From Anianibacter sp965662745 (GTDB lineage Bacteria; Pseudomonadota; Alphaproteobacteria; Rhodobacterales; Rhodobacteraceae), in assembly GCA_965662745.1 (NCBI GenBank), contig CBFIJK010000009.1:1-64000 (forward strand): DNA of 64,000 nt. The letters are read 5' to 3'. Below, piece by piece: positions 15,195 through 23,530 of this stretch (position 1 is the stretch's first letter; the number at the start of each line of letters is the position of its first letter). The position numbers and the translations under genes were made by a program. The notes below the pieces were generated by a model. It saw only the letters and a list, made by a program, of their open reading frames with translations, was not told where the DNA came from and ran no database searches.

Positions 15195-15590
15195 TCAGGC
15201 TGATGCAGTTGCTTCAATCTCGAAGAGCAATCCAGGAATCGCAAGACGCGTCACGCCCAATAGCGTCATGGGTGGGGCGACTTGATGGGGGCCGAACCTC
15301 ATGCCCATGAGGTCGAAGTTTTTCAGGGCCTCGTCTACGTCTGTTGCATAGACACCAAGCTTGATCACATTGCTCAGGTCCATGTCTGCGCCTTTCAATA
15401 CCGCTTCAAGATTGTCGAGAGCCAGGTTGATCTGCGCCCGCATGTCGCCGGGATGTTGCGGGATGCCTTCGCCGTCCACAGCGGTCTGGCCTGCACAGAC
15501 CACTTGTCGTGTCGCGCCGACGATCACTTCGGCCTGATTGTATCCCAGCTTGATTGACCAATCCCAGGGGTTCACTGCTGTCCGTTCCAT
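15195..15590 (-). CDS. RidA family protein
   Basis: A 131-residue protein of the RidA/YjgF/UK114 superfamily, whose best-known members hydrolyse reactive enamines/imines released by PLP enzymes. Recognisable segments are VVCAGQTAVDGEG, HPGDMRAQINLALDNLEAVL and VIKLGVYATDVD. The position of the canonical catalytic Arg near the C-terminus (RLAIPGLLFEIEATA) reads differently from classical RidA, so a side branch is likely. It is transcribed away from the adjacent WYL-type regulator across an 87-base gap, which suggests the regulator controls it. Confidence 0.82.
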   Translation of the reverse strand: MERTAVNPWDWSIKLGYNQAEVIVGATRQVVCAGQTAVDGEGIPQHPGDMRAQINLALDNLEAVLKGADMDLSNVIKLGVYATDVDEALKNFDLMGMRFGPHQVAPPMTLLGVTRLAIPGLLFEIEATASA

Positions 15591-15677
15591 GTTGCAATCT
15601 CCTTTTCTTCGGTTGCTGGAATCGGTGTAGAACGTAATAGCGCCAAAATATGTCACCATTTATGATAGTGTGCCGAC

Positions 15678-16418
15678 ATGAACGTAAGGCTCAGACATGA
15701 CGCAATCGTGCGCGCCCTTCGCCGCAGCGGCACATCTACCATTGATGCGTTGGCCGAAGATGTTGGCGCCTCTCGAAGAACCATCTTGAGGGACATCAGC
15801 GCGCTGCGGGACGAAGGCTATGTGATCCATTCCGACGTTGGACGCGGCGGCGGCCTTCAGCTTGACCCGCAATCGATGCAGACGCGGACCAAACTGTCCG
15901 TGCCCGAAGTGTTCGCGCTGCTGATCAGTGTCGCAGCAATGCGGGCTGCCGGGAATTTACCGTTTTCCGAACTTGCGGATGCGGGGCTGGCCAAGATCGA
16001 AAAAGCCTTGCCCTCGGACAAGGTTAAGGACCTGCGCGCGTTCCTCGAATGCTTGCACATCGGCAAGCTGTCGCCTTTGCAGGACCTTTCGGACATGGGC
16101 AAAATGGACCCCGACCTGCTTGTGTCCTTCGAGACGGCGTTTCTTGGTCGGCACTTCATAGAGTTCGACTATAGCGATAAGAAAGGGCGCAAGTCCCAGC
16201 GGTGAGTTGAACCGCAAGCCATGCTAATCCTGCCACCCCTATGGCATCTCGTCGGCTGGGATCCTGCGCGCGACGACTTCCGCCATTTTCGCATGGACAG
16301 GATCAGCAACCCGGTAGCTGTTCTGGATACAAGCTTTCGCCGTCGGCACGTACCGTTCGAGGATGATGTCTGTCCCTACACCGAATTGCATCCGGAACGT
16401 CGAAGTGGTCATTCCTAG
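15678..16418 (+). pseudogene. YafY-like HTH/WYL regulator interrupted by in-frame TGA
   Basis: The first 175 codons give an N-terminal DeoR-type winged helix (IDALAEDVGASRRTILRDIS, then a GRGGGLQL wing) and a helical linker, stopping at TGA 16203-16205 just inside the WYL domain. The same frame continues past the stop as VEPQAMLILPPLWHLVGWDP, then RMDRISNPV, up to a stop at 16416-16418; this is the rest of a WYL domain. The total of about 246 codons is normal for the family. The simplest reading is a CGA-to-TGA nonsense change in KSQR-R-VEPQ. Options are a pseudogene, a sequencing error or a truncated but DNA-binding product. Confidence 0.72.
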
Positions 16419-16502
16419 CACATGCAACATCCGGTTGGGAGGCGCTCGGAGCTGCCCTTCGCTGCTCGGATCGCTGACTGCAAAATAGGCCCGATCGCCC
16501 CC

Positions 16503-17306
16503 TCAACTCTTGAGCCGATACCCGTTGCGGAACCAGTACCAGCACAGCCCCGAGATCACCGCTGTCGCCACGGTCACGACGCCAAGCCCGATCCACGGAG
16601 AGCTGTCGGACACCCCAAGCATCCCGTAGCGCACACCGTCGATCAGGTAGAAGACCGGGTTGAGATGCGTGAGGGTCTGCATGATTGGCGGCAAAGCCTC
16701 GATCGAATAGAAGGTGCCCGAGAGGAACGACAGCGGCGTGATGATGAAGTTGGTGATCGCAGCCATCTGGTCGAATTTCGTCGCGAAGATCGCTGCCATG
16801 ATGCCCAGCGCGCCAAGGAACGCCGCGCCCATCACGGTAAAGACGGCGACCCAGGCGAGATGCACAACGCCCGCACCGATCGCAAATGCCATGAAAATCA
16901 GGATCGCCACGGCGACGATCACGCCGCGCGCGATGGCCCCCGAAAGGTAGCCGACCAGAAGCTCTGCCGCCGATAGGGGCGGCATAAGCGTGTCGACGAT
17001 GTTGCCCTGCACCTTGGCCACCATGATCGAGGACGACGTATTGGCAAACGCGTTCTGGATCACCGTCATCATCAGGATGCCCGGCGCGAGGAACTGAACG
17101 AAGGGCACGCCCATCACATCGCCGCGCGACGGGCCGATGGCCAGCGCGAAAACCGCAAGGAACAGCCCCGCAGTTACAAGCGGTGCGGCAAGCGTCTGCG
17201 TCCAGACCGATATAAAGCGCAGACATTCCCGCCGGGCGAGCGTATAGAGCCCCAGCCAGTTGATCCGCCCGAAGCGCCGTGTGCCCATCGTGCCGGTTTT
17301 CGCCAT
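16503..17306 (-). CDS. ABC-2 type transporter permease
   Basis: A 267-residue integral membrane permease of the ABC-2 type (YadH-like). The predicted core has six hydrophobic segments, from TLAAPLVTAGLFLAVFALAIG to the C-terminal WIGLGVVTVATAVISGLCWYW, with the conserved APGILMMTVIQNAFANTSSS loop and PLSFLSGTFYSIEALPP near segment five. The ATP-binding partner normally next door is not present, so it must be encoded elsewhere. I chose the ATG at 17306 because GGAGG lies six bases upstream; an in-frame TTG is 15 bases earlier. It is divergent from gcrA. Confidence 0.87.
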   Translation of the reverse strand: MAKTGTMGTRRFGRINWLGLYTLARRECLRFISVWTQTLAAPLVTAGLFLAVFALAIGPSRGDVMGVPFVQFLAPGILMMTVIQNAFANTSSSIMVAKVQGNIVDTLMPPLSAAELLVGYLSGAIARGVIVAVAILIFMAFAIGAGVVHLAWVAVFTVMGAAFLGALGIMAAIFATKFDQMAAITNFIITPLSFLSGTFYSIEALPPIMQTLTHLNPVFYLIDGVRYGMLGVSDSSPWIGLGVVTVATAVISGLCWYWFRNGYRLKS

Positions 17307-17427
17307 CTCTGCCTCCTGCAAGCTGTCCCCGGCTTGTATCCGAGTGGTGCGTGATTAAAATAGGGGGGAAGAGAAAATGACCAAGCGGCGCGGATCGCCC
17401 TGCGCCGCTTTTGAATTGGAGACGGCC

Positions 17428-18000
17428 ATGTCCTGGACCGATGAACGCGTTGAGACACTGAAAAAGATGTGGGGCGAAGGCCAAAGTGCTAGCCAGATCG
17501 CCAAGGAACTTGGCGGCGTCACCCGCAACGCGGTGATCGGCAAGGTGCATCGCCTTGGTCTGTCGAACCGCACACAGGGCACCGCTGCGCCTGCCGCGCC
17601 GGAACCAGCGGCCGCCGAGGCGCCGAAACCGGCGCCCAAGGAAAAGCCCGCCGCGGCGCCCTCGCCCGAACCTGCGCCCGCCGCCGCTGCACCGAAGCCC
17701 GAGCATACGCCGATCGCGCGACGCCCGATCGTGCCGGCCGGTCAGCCGCTTCCCCCGCAGCCTTCAGCGAATGAGATCAGCCCCGAGGCGCTGGCATCTG
17801 TTCGCGAGATCGAGAAGAAGGCCAAGAAGATCAGCCTGATGGAACTGACCGAACGGACCTGCAAATGGCCGATTGGCGATCCGGCGACGGATGACTTCTA
17901 TTTCTGCGGACTGCCCGTGAAGACGGGCAAGCCCTATTGCGAGGCCCATGTCGGCGTCGCGTTCCAGCCGATGAGCTCGCGCCGCGATCGCCGTCGGTGA
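17428..18000 (+). CDS. gcrA: GcrA cell-cycle regulator
   Basis: A 190-residue GcrA protein, a sigma70-associated regulator of alphaproteobacterial cell-cycle genes that responds to GANTC methylation by CcrM. The N-terminal helix-turn-helix WTDERVETLKKMWGEG then SASQIAKELGGVTRNAVIGK is near-canonical. A Pro/Ala/Glu-rich linker follows, and the C-terminal RNA-polymerase-binding region has TCKWPIGDP, FYFCGLPV and PYCEAHV (three conserved cysteines). The ATG at 17428 starts exactly at the conserved MSWTDERV. A strong hairpin follows the stop. Confidence 0.95.
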   Translation: MSWTDERVETLKKMWGEGQSASQIAKELGGVTRNAVIGKVHRLGLSNRTQGTAAPAAPEPAAAEAPKPAPKEKPAAAPSPEPAPAAAAPKPEHTPIARRPIVPAGQPLPPQPSANEISPEALASVREIEKKAKKISLMELTERTCKWPIGDPATDDFYFCGLPVKTGKPYCEAHVGVAFQPMSSRRDRRR

Positions 18001-18006
18001 TGATTT

Positions 18007-18037
18007 GGCTCCGGACGGGTACCGCCCGGAGCCGTTT
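18007..18037 (+). terminator. rho-independent terminator after gcrA
   Basis: GGCTCCGG (18007-18014) pairs with CCGGAGCC (18026-18033), followed by TTTT. It ends four bases before the convergent membrane-protein gene, so it may serve both strands. Confidence 0.8.
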
Positions 18038-18040
18038 TCG

Positions 18041-18841
18041 CTAGAGCCGGATCAGCGGCAAACCCATCAGTGCCTGCGCGAAGACCGCCAGCGTCAGAAT
18101 GGTGTAGGCCACAGCGCCAAACCAAACGATCTGTTTCGCGTCCGCGCGTGCAGAGACTGCCCAGCCCAAAAGCGGCAGGGCGTGCATGGCGTGTATCGAC
18201 AGGAAATGCGCGGGGCGCAGATCCCCCACTTCTGCAGACCAGCCGAAAAGCGGCAGGGTCGCGGCGCCTTCGCTTGGGGTTCCGACGAAATGCCCGGTCT
18301 GCGACGACAGATATCCTGCGACCACGAAAGTCAGCCCAAAGGTCAGGGCAAAGCCCCAGACAACCCCAGCGCGCAGTCCATCCGACAGCCGCGCGCCTGA
18401 ATCGCGCGCCGCAGCGAAGGCATAGACCGCCGCGCCTGCGACCAGGGTAGCAGCGCCCACGCCCATCACCATGTACATTGTCCTGTGAAACGGTGTCGAC
18501 AGGTTGAAATGCGAATGTTCAAGCTGCGCCGCCTGCGCGGTCATGTAGGCCATCTCGCCAAGAAACGCGACGGCCATGGCCGCCATTGTCCAGCGCAACA
18601 TCCGGCCGGCGCGCATCCCCTCCGACAGACGTGTCTCAAGCCAGACGAAGGTTGCGAAATAGACCACGAAGGACAGTGCGAATTTAAGCGGTTTGGACCA
18701 GGGCGATATTCCGTCGATCATCCGAGTATCGGCGGCATGGAAAAGCGCGAAGGCGCCAAGCAGGATAGCCGAAACAGCGGTCAGCGTGACCGACAGCGGC
18801 GGGGTCCGGGCAGGGGCGGCGATTACAGTCATATCGGTCAT
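18041..18841 (-). CDS. multi-spanning membrane protein of unknown function
   Basis: A 266-residue integral membrane protein with about seven hydrophobic segments, beginning VTLTAVSAILLGAFALFHA and ending VAYTILTLAVFAQALMGLPL. Polar positions inside or next to helices include H-x2-D near the start (FHAADTRMIDG), a HSHFN loop and HFLSIHAMHALPLLGW, so several histidines face the membrane boundary; heme or metal binding is possible but unproven. I do not recognise the family. It starts four bases after the ABA4-like gene, so the two probably form an operon controlled by the TetR regulator upstream. Confidence 0.75.
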   Translation of the reverse strand: MTDMTVIAAPARTPPLSVTLTAVSAILLGAFALFHAADTRMIDGISPWSKPLKFALSFVVYFATFVWLETRLSEGMRAGRMLRWTMAAMAVAFLGEMAYMTAQAAQLEHSHFNLSTPFHRTMYMVMGVGAATLVAGAAVYAFAAARDSGARLSDGLRAGVVWGFALTFGLTFVVAGYLSSQTGHFVGTPSEGAATLPLFGWSAEVGDLRPAHFLSIHAMHALPLLGWAVSARADAKQIVWFGAVAYTILTLAVFAQALMGLPLIRL

Positions 18842-18845
18842 GGCA

Positions 18846-19286
18846 TCACGCCTCTTTCAGGATTGTGCGCGTGCGAAGGCGCAGCACGCCTTCGATCATG
18901 AGCGCAGCCAGAAAGCCCACCGGCCCGAACATGAAAACAAGGACAAGAACCGGCGCCTGCACGATCCGGTGCACGCCGACGCGGTCCATCCGTTCGGCGA
19001 CGATGGTGCCGACGAAAAGGTCGAAGGCAAGATAATGCACCCAGCCCGCGACCAGCATCGGATCGCCGGACAGAAGTGTGCGCACGGCCGCGATGGATCC
19101 ATATCCGCCGCCGGAACCGGCGAAATGCACGGCGACGATGGCGGTGTAGAGCACCGAAAGCGCCAGCGGGATGGCGTAGCGCACGGCGAGGCCCAAAGCC
19201 TCGATCCGGCGCGGGGCCAGTAGCAGAACGATCCAGCCAAGCATCGCCAGCATGTTCGAAAGAGAGAATGCCTGATCCCAGGTCAT
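18846..19286 (-). CDS. ABA4-like (DUF4281) membrane protein
   Basis: A 146-residue membrane protein with four hydrophobic segments and the family-typical WVHYLAFDLFVGTIVAERMD. The family is named after plant ABA4, involved in neoxanthin synthesis; the bacterial role is unknown, though a link to carotenoid or isoprenoid membranes is a reasonable guess. I took the ATG at 19286 because the alternative upstream start would run into the operator. The gene is divergent from a TetR regulator, with a perfect 13-base palindrome about 20 bases upstream of the start. Confidence 0.8.
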   Translation of the reverse strand: MTWDQAFSLSNMLAMLGWIVLLLAPRRIEALGLAVRYAIPLALSVLYTAIVAVHFAGSGGGYGSIAAVRTLLSGDPMLVAGWVHYLAFDLFVGTIVAERMDRVGVHRIVQAPVLVLVFMFGPVGFLAALMIEGVLRLRTRTILKEA

Positions 19287-19306
19287 TGTAAAATCTCCAA
19301 TGTAAA

Positions 19307-19319
19307 TTTCCACTGGAAA
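19307..19319. promoter_or_regulatory. operator-like palindrome, site 1 (ABA4 side)
   Basis: TTTCCA-C-TGGAAA is a perfect inverted repeat about 20 bases before the ABA4-like start codon. A second near-identical copy sits 51 bases away beside the regulator start. It is likely bound by the divergent TetR protein. Confidence 0.65.
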
Positions 19320-19357
19320 CAAAATGCACATCCCGCTTGCCTCTGTCGATAGTTATC

Positions 19358-19370
19358 TTTACAGTGGAAA
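19358..19370. promoter_or_regulatory. operator-like palindrome, site 2 (TetR side)
   Basis: TTTACA-G-TGGAAA matches site 1 in 11 of 13 positions and lies about 25 bases before the regulator's ATG. Two matched sites flanking a divergent promoter region fit autorepression plus control of the ABA4-like operon. Confidence 0.6.
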
Positions 19371-19394
19371 TATAAACCGAGGCAAGCGACTGAT

Positions 19395-19985
19395 ATGGCG
19401 GCGAAAAAATATCACCATGGGGATCTCAAGAATGCCCTCGTTGAGGCGGGACTGGTGATTCTCGAACGAGACGGGCTGCCGGGTCTCAGCCTTCGGGCCA
19501 TCGCGGCAGAGGTCGGCGTCAGCCATACCGCGCCCAAGAACCACTTCGGTTCGCTGAAGGGTTTGCTGACCGCCATCGCCGCCGAAGGCTTTCGCCGTCA
19601 CGCCGCCTTCATGCGCGCGGGCGTCGCCGAAACCTCATCGCGCAAGGCCCGTCTTCATGCGGCGATGGACGGCTATGTCCGCTTTGCGCAGGCGCATCCG
19701 CATTTGTTCGAGCTGATGTTTTCATCCTTGCACTGCGATTTCGATGACCCGGATCTCGGGCAATCAGCCTCGGCCAGCTACGCGATGCTCTCCGAGATTT
19801 CCGAAGGGCTGGATTGGGACAAGGCAGACGCGCCAAACGGGCAATTGCGGACCGAGGCGATGCTCTGGTCGCTCGTGCATGGCTACGCCAAGCTATACCT
19901 GTCGGGCCAGATCGCCGCGAACGCGCAAGGCGCCGTGCCCTCAATCGCCGATATCATGCCAGATTTCAGCTATCGCGACGCGTGA
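19395..19985 (+). CDS. TetR/AcrR family transcriptional regulator
   Basis: A 196-residue TetR-type repressor. The N-terminal DNA-binding domain includes LSLRAIAAEVGVSHTAPKNHF, the helix-turn-helix, followed by GSLKGLLTAIAAEGF. The C-terminal half carries the WHG-domain type pattern (YVRFAQAHPHLFELMFS and WSLVHGYAKLYLSG), found in one large TetR subfamily. The ligand is unknown. It is divergent from the ABA4-like/membrane protein operon, and the two TTTMCA-S-TGGAAA palindromes in the gap are its most likely operators. Confidence 0.87.
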   Translation: MAAKKYHHGDLKNALVEAGLVILERDGLPGLSLRAIAAEVGVSHTAPKNHFGSLKGLLTAIAAEGFRRHAAFMRAGVAETSSRKARLHAAMDGYVRFAQAHPHLFELMFSSLHCDFDDPDLGQSASASYAMLSEISEGLDWDKADAPNGQLRTEAMLWSLVHGYAKLYLSGQIAANAQGAVPSIADIMPDFSYRDA

Positions 19986-19993
19986 GGCGCCGA

Positions 19994-22048
19994 TCAGTTC
20001 CCCCCGAGGATATCGCCCAGCAAGTTGTTGATCCCTTCGACGGCCCGATCTTCGACCCCGCGCCTCAGGACATCGTCGATCGTATCGCCTGTCTGCGTCT
20101 CGACGCCAAGTTCCTGCCCGATCCGATCGCGCACGGCGTCTTCGGCCTGAATGCGCAGGTTCTCGATTTCCTCGTCGATCTCTTCGCGCGCCACAGCTTC
20201 CAGATCAAGCGTCACCGCAGGGTCGGACCACGGGCCTCGAATGACTACGGGCACGTTGATATCTTGCTCGGCCCCAAGGCTGGGGATCAGCCGCAGATCA
20301 AGCGTGCGCGCGCCAAGACCGATCGTGCCCGTCCCGCTTGCAGTCGCTGCAGGCGTCACGAGGCGCAGATCGCCCGTCTGCGCCACACCACCCGCCACCG
20401 CAAAGCTGGCCGTGGCGCTTTCAAGGGGCGTCGCCTGCCCGTCACCAATGGCCGACGGATCAAGATTGCGCAGCATCCGTTCGAGGTTGATTCCGCGCAT
20501 CTCTCCCCCCGCAAGGCGAACGGACGCATCTCCATCAAGGCTTTTCATGATCGCATCGACGGAACTGCCAACGCCCAGCAGGTTGACGGAGAAATCCCCC
20601 GTGCTCGCAAGCCGGTCCGTTTCGGCCAAGGCTTGAAGCAGTGCGTTCATGTCGATCCCGCGACCCGCCAGATTGATGCGCGTCGACAGCCCGCCCCGGC
20701 TGTTGACGACGAAACTGCCCGACAGCGCGCCGCCATATCCCTGCATCTCGGAAATCTCGGTGACTGCGCGCCCATCGTTGAGCTGCGTGACCGTGCTGAC
20801 GCGGCCAAAGCGCAAGATGCCAAGGTTCAGGCTGTCCGCGCTGAGCGACAGGTCCAGGTCCAGCGCCTGAAGCGCCGAGGCGTCGATGGCGCTGGTTGGC
20901 CAGCCTGTGGATGGCGGCGCTCCGGTGGCCTGCGGGTTCGCCCCTGTGCTGGCTGATCCGGTCGCAGCCGCGCTGCCAGAGCCTGCGCTGCCCCCTGCAA
21001 AAGCCGACAGGTCCAGATCCCCCGCCGCGATCCGCGCGGTCACCTTGGGCTTGTCCCCAAGCGCAACATCTGCTGCCCCGGTCAGCGCCGTGCCACTGAG
21101 ATTCACGCGCGCATCGCGAAGGTTCAGCGTTTGGCCAGCAAAGGTGATGTCACCCGCGATTGCGATGTCGTCGCCAAGACCACCGGGCAGCGACGGCGGC
21201 GCCATCCCGAGGATGCCGAATGGGCCTGACAGGTTGCCAAGGTCGGCGTCCACCCGCCCGCTTGCGGCCAGCGGCGCCAGCCCGGCGCGTCCGTCAAAGG
21301 CAATCTCGGACGATCCGATATCGCCCCGAACGGACACCGGCACAGCGCCATTCGCGAGGAAGGTCGAGAAGCCGTCGATCACCGTGGTCGTGTCGATGCG
21401 CTGTCCGTTCATAAGCCCGGAGAATTCCAGTTCCGCGCGGCCGTTGAAATCAGGAAGCTGAAGCTCTGCGTCGATGTCGAACAGGGCCGAGCGGCTGCCA
21501 TCGCGGCGGTCGATATAGAGGATCGCGCCGTCCTCGATCCGTGCCAGATCGAGCGAGAAAAAGCGCGGGCCGGTTTCGGGCGCCGTTTCGGTTTCGCCTT
21601 CGATGGGCTCAGCAGGCGCGGTGTCGGCGCCGGGCACGGGGGCCTCCGCGGCTCCGGGATCGGCCGCGCCGATCTGCCAGTTGCCTTTCCCGTCCGCGGC
21701 CCGTTCAAGGATAATGCGCGGGGCGGTGGCCTCGACGTTCTTGATGCGGATCTCGCCGCGGATCAGTGCCGCCGCGTCCACCCCGATCACCAGGCTTTCG
21801 GCGGTCAGCATCGGCCCTTCGTCCGACCAGTCGGCGTTCGCGATGGACATCGCGCCCGTCTCGACCCCCAGCACCGGCCACAGCTTGGGCGACACCCCGC
21901 CCGAGATCGTCATCGCGCGGCCCGTCGCCGCCTCGAACCGCTGCTCGGCGATCTGCGCTATCCGGTCGGCAGGCATCAACAGAACGACCGCGACAGCCAC
22001 GATCACGAGGCCGACAAGGGCAAGGGCAAGACGGAATATCCAGGCCAT
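19994..22048 (-). CDS. AsmA family protein
   Basis: A 684-residue AsmA-like protein. An N-terminal membrane anchor (WIFRLALALVGLVIVAVAVVL) is followed by the family-typical RFEAATGRAMTISGGVSPKLWPVLG. The long periplasmic part is beta-rich with recurring N-W-x-I-G and LR-DARVNLSG-type strands. A low-complexity linker (Gly/Ser/Ala) sits in the middle, and the C-terminal GGVAQTGDLRLVTPAATASG block is the conserved AsmA_2-like end. The family is now viewed as bridge-like lipid carriers between inner and outer membrane. I preferred the ATG at 22048 (MAWIFRL) over an ATG-like start ten codons earlier. Confidence 0.88.
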   Translation of the reverse strand: MAWIFRLALALVGLVIVAVAVVLLMPADRIAQIAEQRFEAATGRAMTISGGVSPKLWPVLGVETGAMSIANADWSDEGPMLTAESLVIGVDAAALIRGEIRIKNVEATAPRIILERAADGKGNWQIGAADPGAAEAPVPGADTAPAEPIEGETETAPETGPRFFSLDLARIEDGAILYIDRRDGSRSALFDIDAELQLPDFNGRAELEFSGLMNGQRIDTTTVIDGFSTFLANGAVPVSVRGDIGSSEIAFDGRAGLAPLAASGRVDADLGNLSGPFGILGMAPPSLPGGLGDDIAIAGDITFAGQTLNLRDARVNLSGTALTGAADVALGDKPKVTARIAAGDLDLSAFAGGSAGSGSAAATGSASTGANPQATGAPPSTGWPTSAIDASALQALDLDLSLSADSLNLGILRFGRVSTVTQLNDGRAVTEISEMQGYGGALSGSFVVNSRGGLSTRINLAGRGIDMNALLQALAETDRLASTGDFSVNLLGVGSSVDAIMKSLDGDASVRLAGGEMRGINLERMLRNLDPSAIGDGQATPLESATASFAVAGGVAQTGDLRLVTPAATASGTGTIGLGARTLDLRLIPSLGAEQDINVPVVIRGPWSDPAVTLDLEAVAREEIDEEIENLRIQAEDAVRDRIGQELGVETQTGDTIDDVLRRGVEDRAVEGINNLLGDILGGN

Positions 22049-22168
22049 GGGGCGGGTCCTTTGAACTGCTCGGGTCAAAGCGTAGCAGCGTCGCGCGCAG
22101 GCGGGAAGTCACGGGGACGGCATTCGCCGCCCCTTCCGGGCCGGGCGCTTCGGCGCTATATGCCAGCC

Positions 22169-23530
22169 ATGACACAGAACCCGCCCAACCTGCGCCCCGA
22201 CCTCGCCCGTGCCCGCGTCACCGAGACGCCCCGTGATGGCCAGCCGACCATCGGCATGGTCTCTCTCGGTTGTCCCAAGGCGCTCGTGGACAGCGAGCGG
22301 ATCCTGACGCGGCTGCGCGCGGAAGGGTATGGGATTTCCCCCGATTATGCGGGCGCGGATGCTGTGATCGTGAACACCTGCGGCTTCCTTGATTCAGCCA
22401 AGGCCGAAAGCCTCGATGCCATCGGCGAGGCGCTGGCGGAGAACGGCAAGGTGATCGTGACAGGCTGTCTTGGGGCCGAGCCCGAGTATATCACCGGGGC
22501 GCATCCCAAGGTGCTCGCCGTGACGGGACCGCATCAGTACGAACAGGTGCTCGATGCCGTACACGGCGCGGTGCCGCCCTCGCCCGATCCATTCGTTGAT
22601 CTTCTGCCCGCACGAGGGGTCAGCCTGACGCCGCGCCATTACAGCTATCTGAAGATTTCCGAGGGCTGCAACCACGCCTGCAAGTTCTGCATCATTCCCG
22701 ACATGCGCGGCAAACTGGCGTCGCGCCCGCACAACGCCGTGCTGCGCGAGGCGGAAAAACTGGTCGACGCAGGGGTGCAGGAGCTTCTGGTCATCAGTCA
22801 GGATACATCGGCCTACGGCACCGACTGGAAAGACCGGGAGACCAAGGCGCCGATCATCCCCTTGGCGCGCGATCTGGGACAGCTCGGCGCGTGGGTGCGG
22901 CTGCATTACGTCTACCCCTACCCCCATGTGCGAGATCTAATCCCGCTCATGGCCGAGGGGCTGGTGCTGCCCTATCTCGACATTCCGTTCCAGCACGCGC
23001 ACCCCGAGACCTTGCGCCGGATGGCGCGCCCCGCCGCCGCCGCGCGAACCCTGGACGAGATCGCGGCCTGGCGCGCCGAGTGCCCAGAGATCGCCCTGCG
23101 CTCGACCTTCATCGTCGGCTATCCGGGCGAGACGGAAGAGGAATTCCAGACGCTGCTCGATTGGCTGGACGAGGCGCAACTGGATCGCGTGGGGTGTTTC
23201 AAATACGAGAACGTCGCCGGGGCGCGCTCGAACGCCCTGCCCGATCACGTGGCCGAAGAAGTGAAGGACGACCGCTTCGCGCGGTTCATGGAAAAGGCGC
23301 AGGGGATCTCCGAGGCCAAGCTGGCTGCGAAGGTGGGTACCCGGCTGGAGGTCATCGTCGACGAGATCGACGAAGACGGCATCGCCACCTGCCGCACCAA
23401 GGCAGACGCGCCCGAGATCGACGGGTGCCTGTTCATCGACGAAGGGACCGACGGGCTGTCGGTGGGTGAGATCGTCACGGTCGAGGTGGACGAGGCGGGG
23501 GAGTATGATTTGTGGGGGGCGTTGGTTTGA
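22169..23530 (+). CDS. rimO: ribosomal protein S12 methylthiotransferase
   Basis: A 453-residue radical-SAM enzyme that methylthiolates the conserved Asp of ribosomal protein S12. Two Fe-S clusters are expected. The N-terminal MTTase domain supplies Cys in SLGCPKALVDSE, NTCGFLDSA and TGCLGAE. The radical-SAM cluster uses CNHACKFC (C-x3-C-x2-C) after SEG. A C-terminal TRAM domain includes VIVDEIDEDG and GEYDLWGAL, the RimO-type ending. Two possible starts exist (22160 and 22169); MTQNPPN at 22169 is preferred. The stop overlaps the start of an unrelated AT-rich gene. Confidence 0.95.
   Translation: MTQNPPNLRPDLARARVTETPRDGQPTIGMVSLGCPKALVDSERILTRLRAEGYGISPDYAGADAVIVNTCGFLDSAKAESLDAIGEALAENGKVIVTGCLGAEPEYITGAHPKVLAVTGPHQYEQVLDAVHGAVPPSPDPFVDLLPARGVSLTPRHYSYLKISEGCNHACKFCIIPDMRGKLASRPHNAVLREAEKLVDAGVQELLVISQDTSAYGTDWKDRETKAPIIPLARDLGQLGAWVRLHYVYPYPHVRDLIPLMAEGLVLPYLDIPFQHAHPETLRRMARPAAAARTLDEIAAWRAECPEIALRSTFIVGYPGETEEEFQTLLDWLDEAQLDRVGCFKYENVAGARSNALPDHVAEEVKDDRFARFMEKAQGISEAKLAAKVGTRLEVIVDEIDEDGIATCRTKADAPEIDGCLFIDEGTDGLSVGEIVTVEVDEAGEYDLWGALV

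Noticed and set aside
16206..16500. Insertion sequence remnant after the WYL gene
   Set aside because: The sequence continues the WYL domain in frame to 16418; no terminal inverted repeats or transposase motif are seen.
17570..17760. Pro/Ala repeats in gcrA as a tandem repeat or frameshift
   Set aside because: A low-complexity linker between the two GcrA domains is normal for the family; the frame is continuous.
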